Origin: Chloroflexota bacterium
GTDB taxonomy: Bacteria; Chloroflexota; Anaerolineae; Caldilineales; Caldilineaceae
Reading direction: 5' to 3'
Assembly (NCBI GenBank): GCA_003577365.1
Contig: QEUY01000236.1
Coordinates: 1-6,306, forward strand
DNA: 6,306 nucleotides
A program made the translations under genes and the position numbers. Shown here in pieces: positions 6,224 to 6,306 of this stretch. The notes below the pieces were generated by a model. It was not told the origin of the DNA, did not search any database, and saw only the letters and a list, made by a program, of their open reading frames with translations. Numbering within the stretch: position 1 is the first letter of the stretch; each line of letters opens with the position of its first letter.

Positions 6224-6306
6224 ATGACGAAATTCGAGGGGGCCTGGCCTGCGCTGGCGACGCCTTTTACATCGGGCGGCGAAGTCAATCTCGCGTCGCT
6301 GCGCGG
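6224..6306 (+). CDS. Dihydrodipicolinate synthase/N-acetylneuraminate lyase family protein, N-terminal fragment
   Basis: Only the first 27 codons are in the window; the gene continues beyond the right edge. The start MTKFEGAWPALATPFTSGGEVNLASLR-type sequence matches the conserved N-terminus of class I, Schiff-base lyases of the DHDPS/NAL family: a short lead, G-x-(W/I)-P-A-L-x-TPF, then a Gly-rich turn and a V-(D/N)-x-x-x-L segment that begins the first barrel helix. The family includes dihydrodipicolinate synthase, N-acetylneuraminate lyase, 2-keto-3-deoxygluconate aldolase and 5-keto-4-deoxyglucarate dehydratase. In this catabolic setting a sugar-acid aldolase or dehydratase is more likely than lysine biosynthesis; that is inference. 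The catalytic Lys and Tyr lie outside the window. Confidence 0.75.
   Translation, partial: MTKFEGAWPALATPFTSGGEVNLASLR

Overview
The window is 6.3 kb of GC-rich bacterial DNA (high G/C at third codon positions) with seven genes, all on the + strand and tightly packed, so it reads as one operon cut at both ends. The organism cannot be fixed from sequence alone. The base composition, the style of acetoin-dehydrogenase-like E1/E2 proteins and an intergenic repeat of the ACCGCAAAG...CGCAAAG type suggest a Chloroflexota-like or similar environmental bacterium; this is a weak inference.

Layout: (1) the C-terminal part of a xylose-isomerase-like TIM-barrel protein (2-433); (2) thiamine-diphosphate 2-oxo acid/acetoin dehydrogenase E1 alpha (466-1482); (3) E1 beta, whose start overlaps the end of E1 alpha (1469-2497); (4) a 165-bp compound palindromic/tandem-repeat element filling the only large intergenic gap (2503-2667); (5) the E2 acyltransferase with one lipoyl domain, two consecutive E3-binding domains and a catalytic domain (2695-4038); (6) an SLC13/ArsB/NhaD-superfamily membrane permease (4051-5292); (7) a second, complete xylose-isomerase-like TIM-barrel protein (5319-6179); (8) the first 27 codons of a dihydrodipicolinate synthase/N-acetylneuraminate lyase-family aldolase or dehydratase (6224 to the window end).

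Taken together the genes look like a catabolic cassette for a sugar or sugar acid. The permease would bring in (or export) an anionic compound. The TIM-barrel isomerase/epimerase/decarboxylase-type enzymes and the DHDPS-family lyase would process the carbon skeleton. The E1-E2 complex would oxidatively cleave a 2-oxo or vicinal-diketo intermediate to an acyl-CoA. No E3 (dihydrolipoamide dehydrogenase), regulator or kinase is visible in the window. The substrate is unknown, and the gene combination differs from a classical acetoin (aco) or pyruvate dehydrogenase locus.

The most notable structures are the repeat element between E1 beta and E2, which also creates a false N-terminal extension of E2, and the doubled E3-binding domain of E2.
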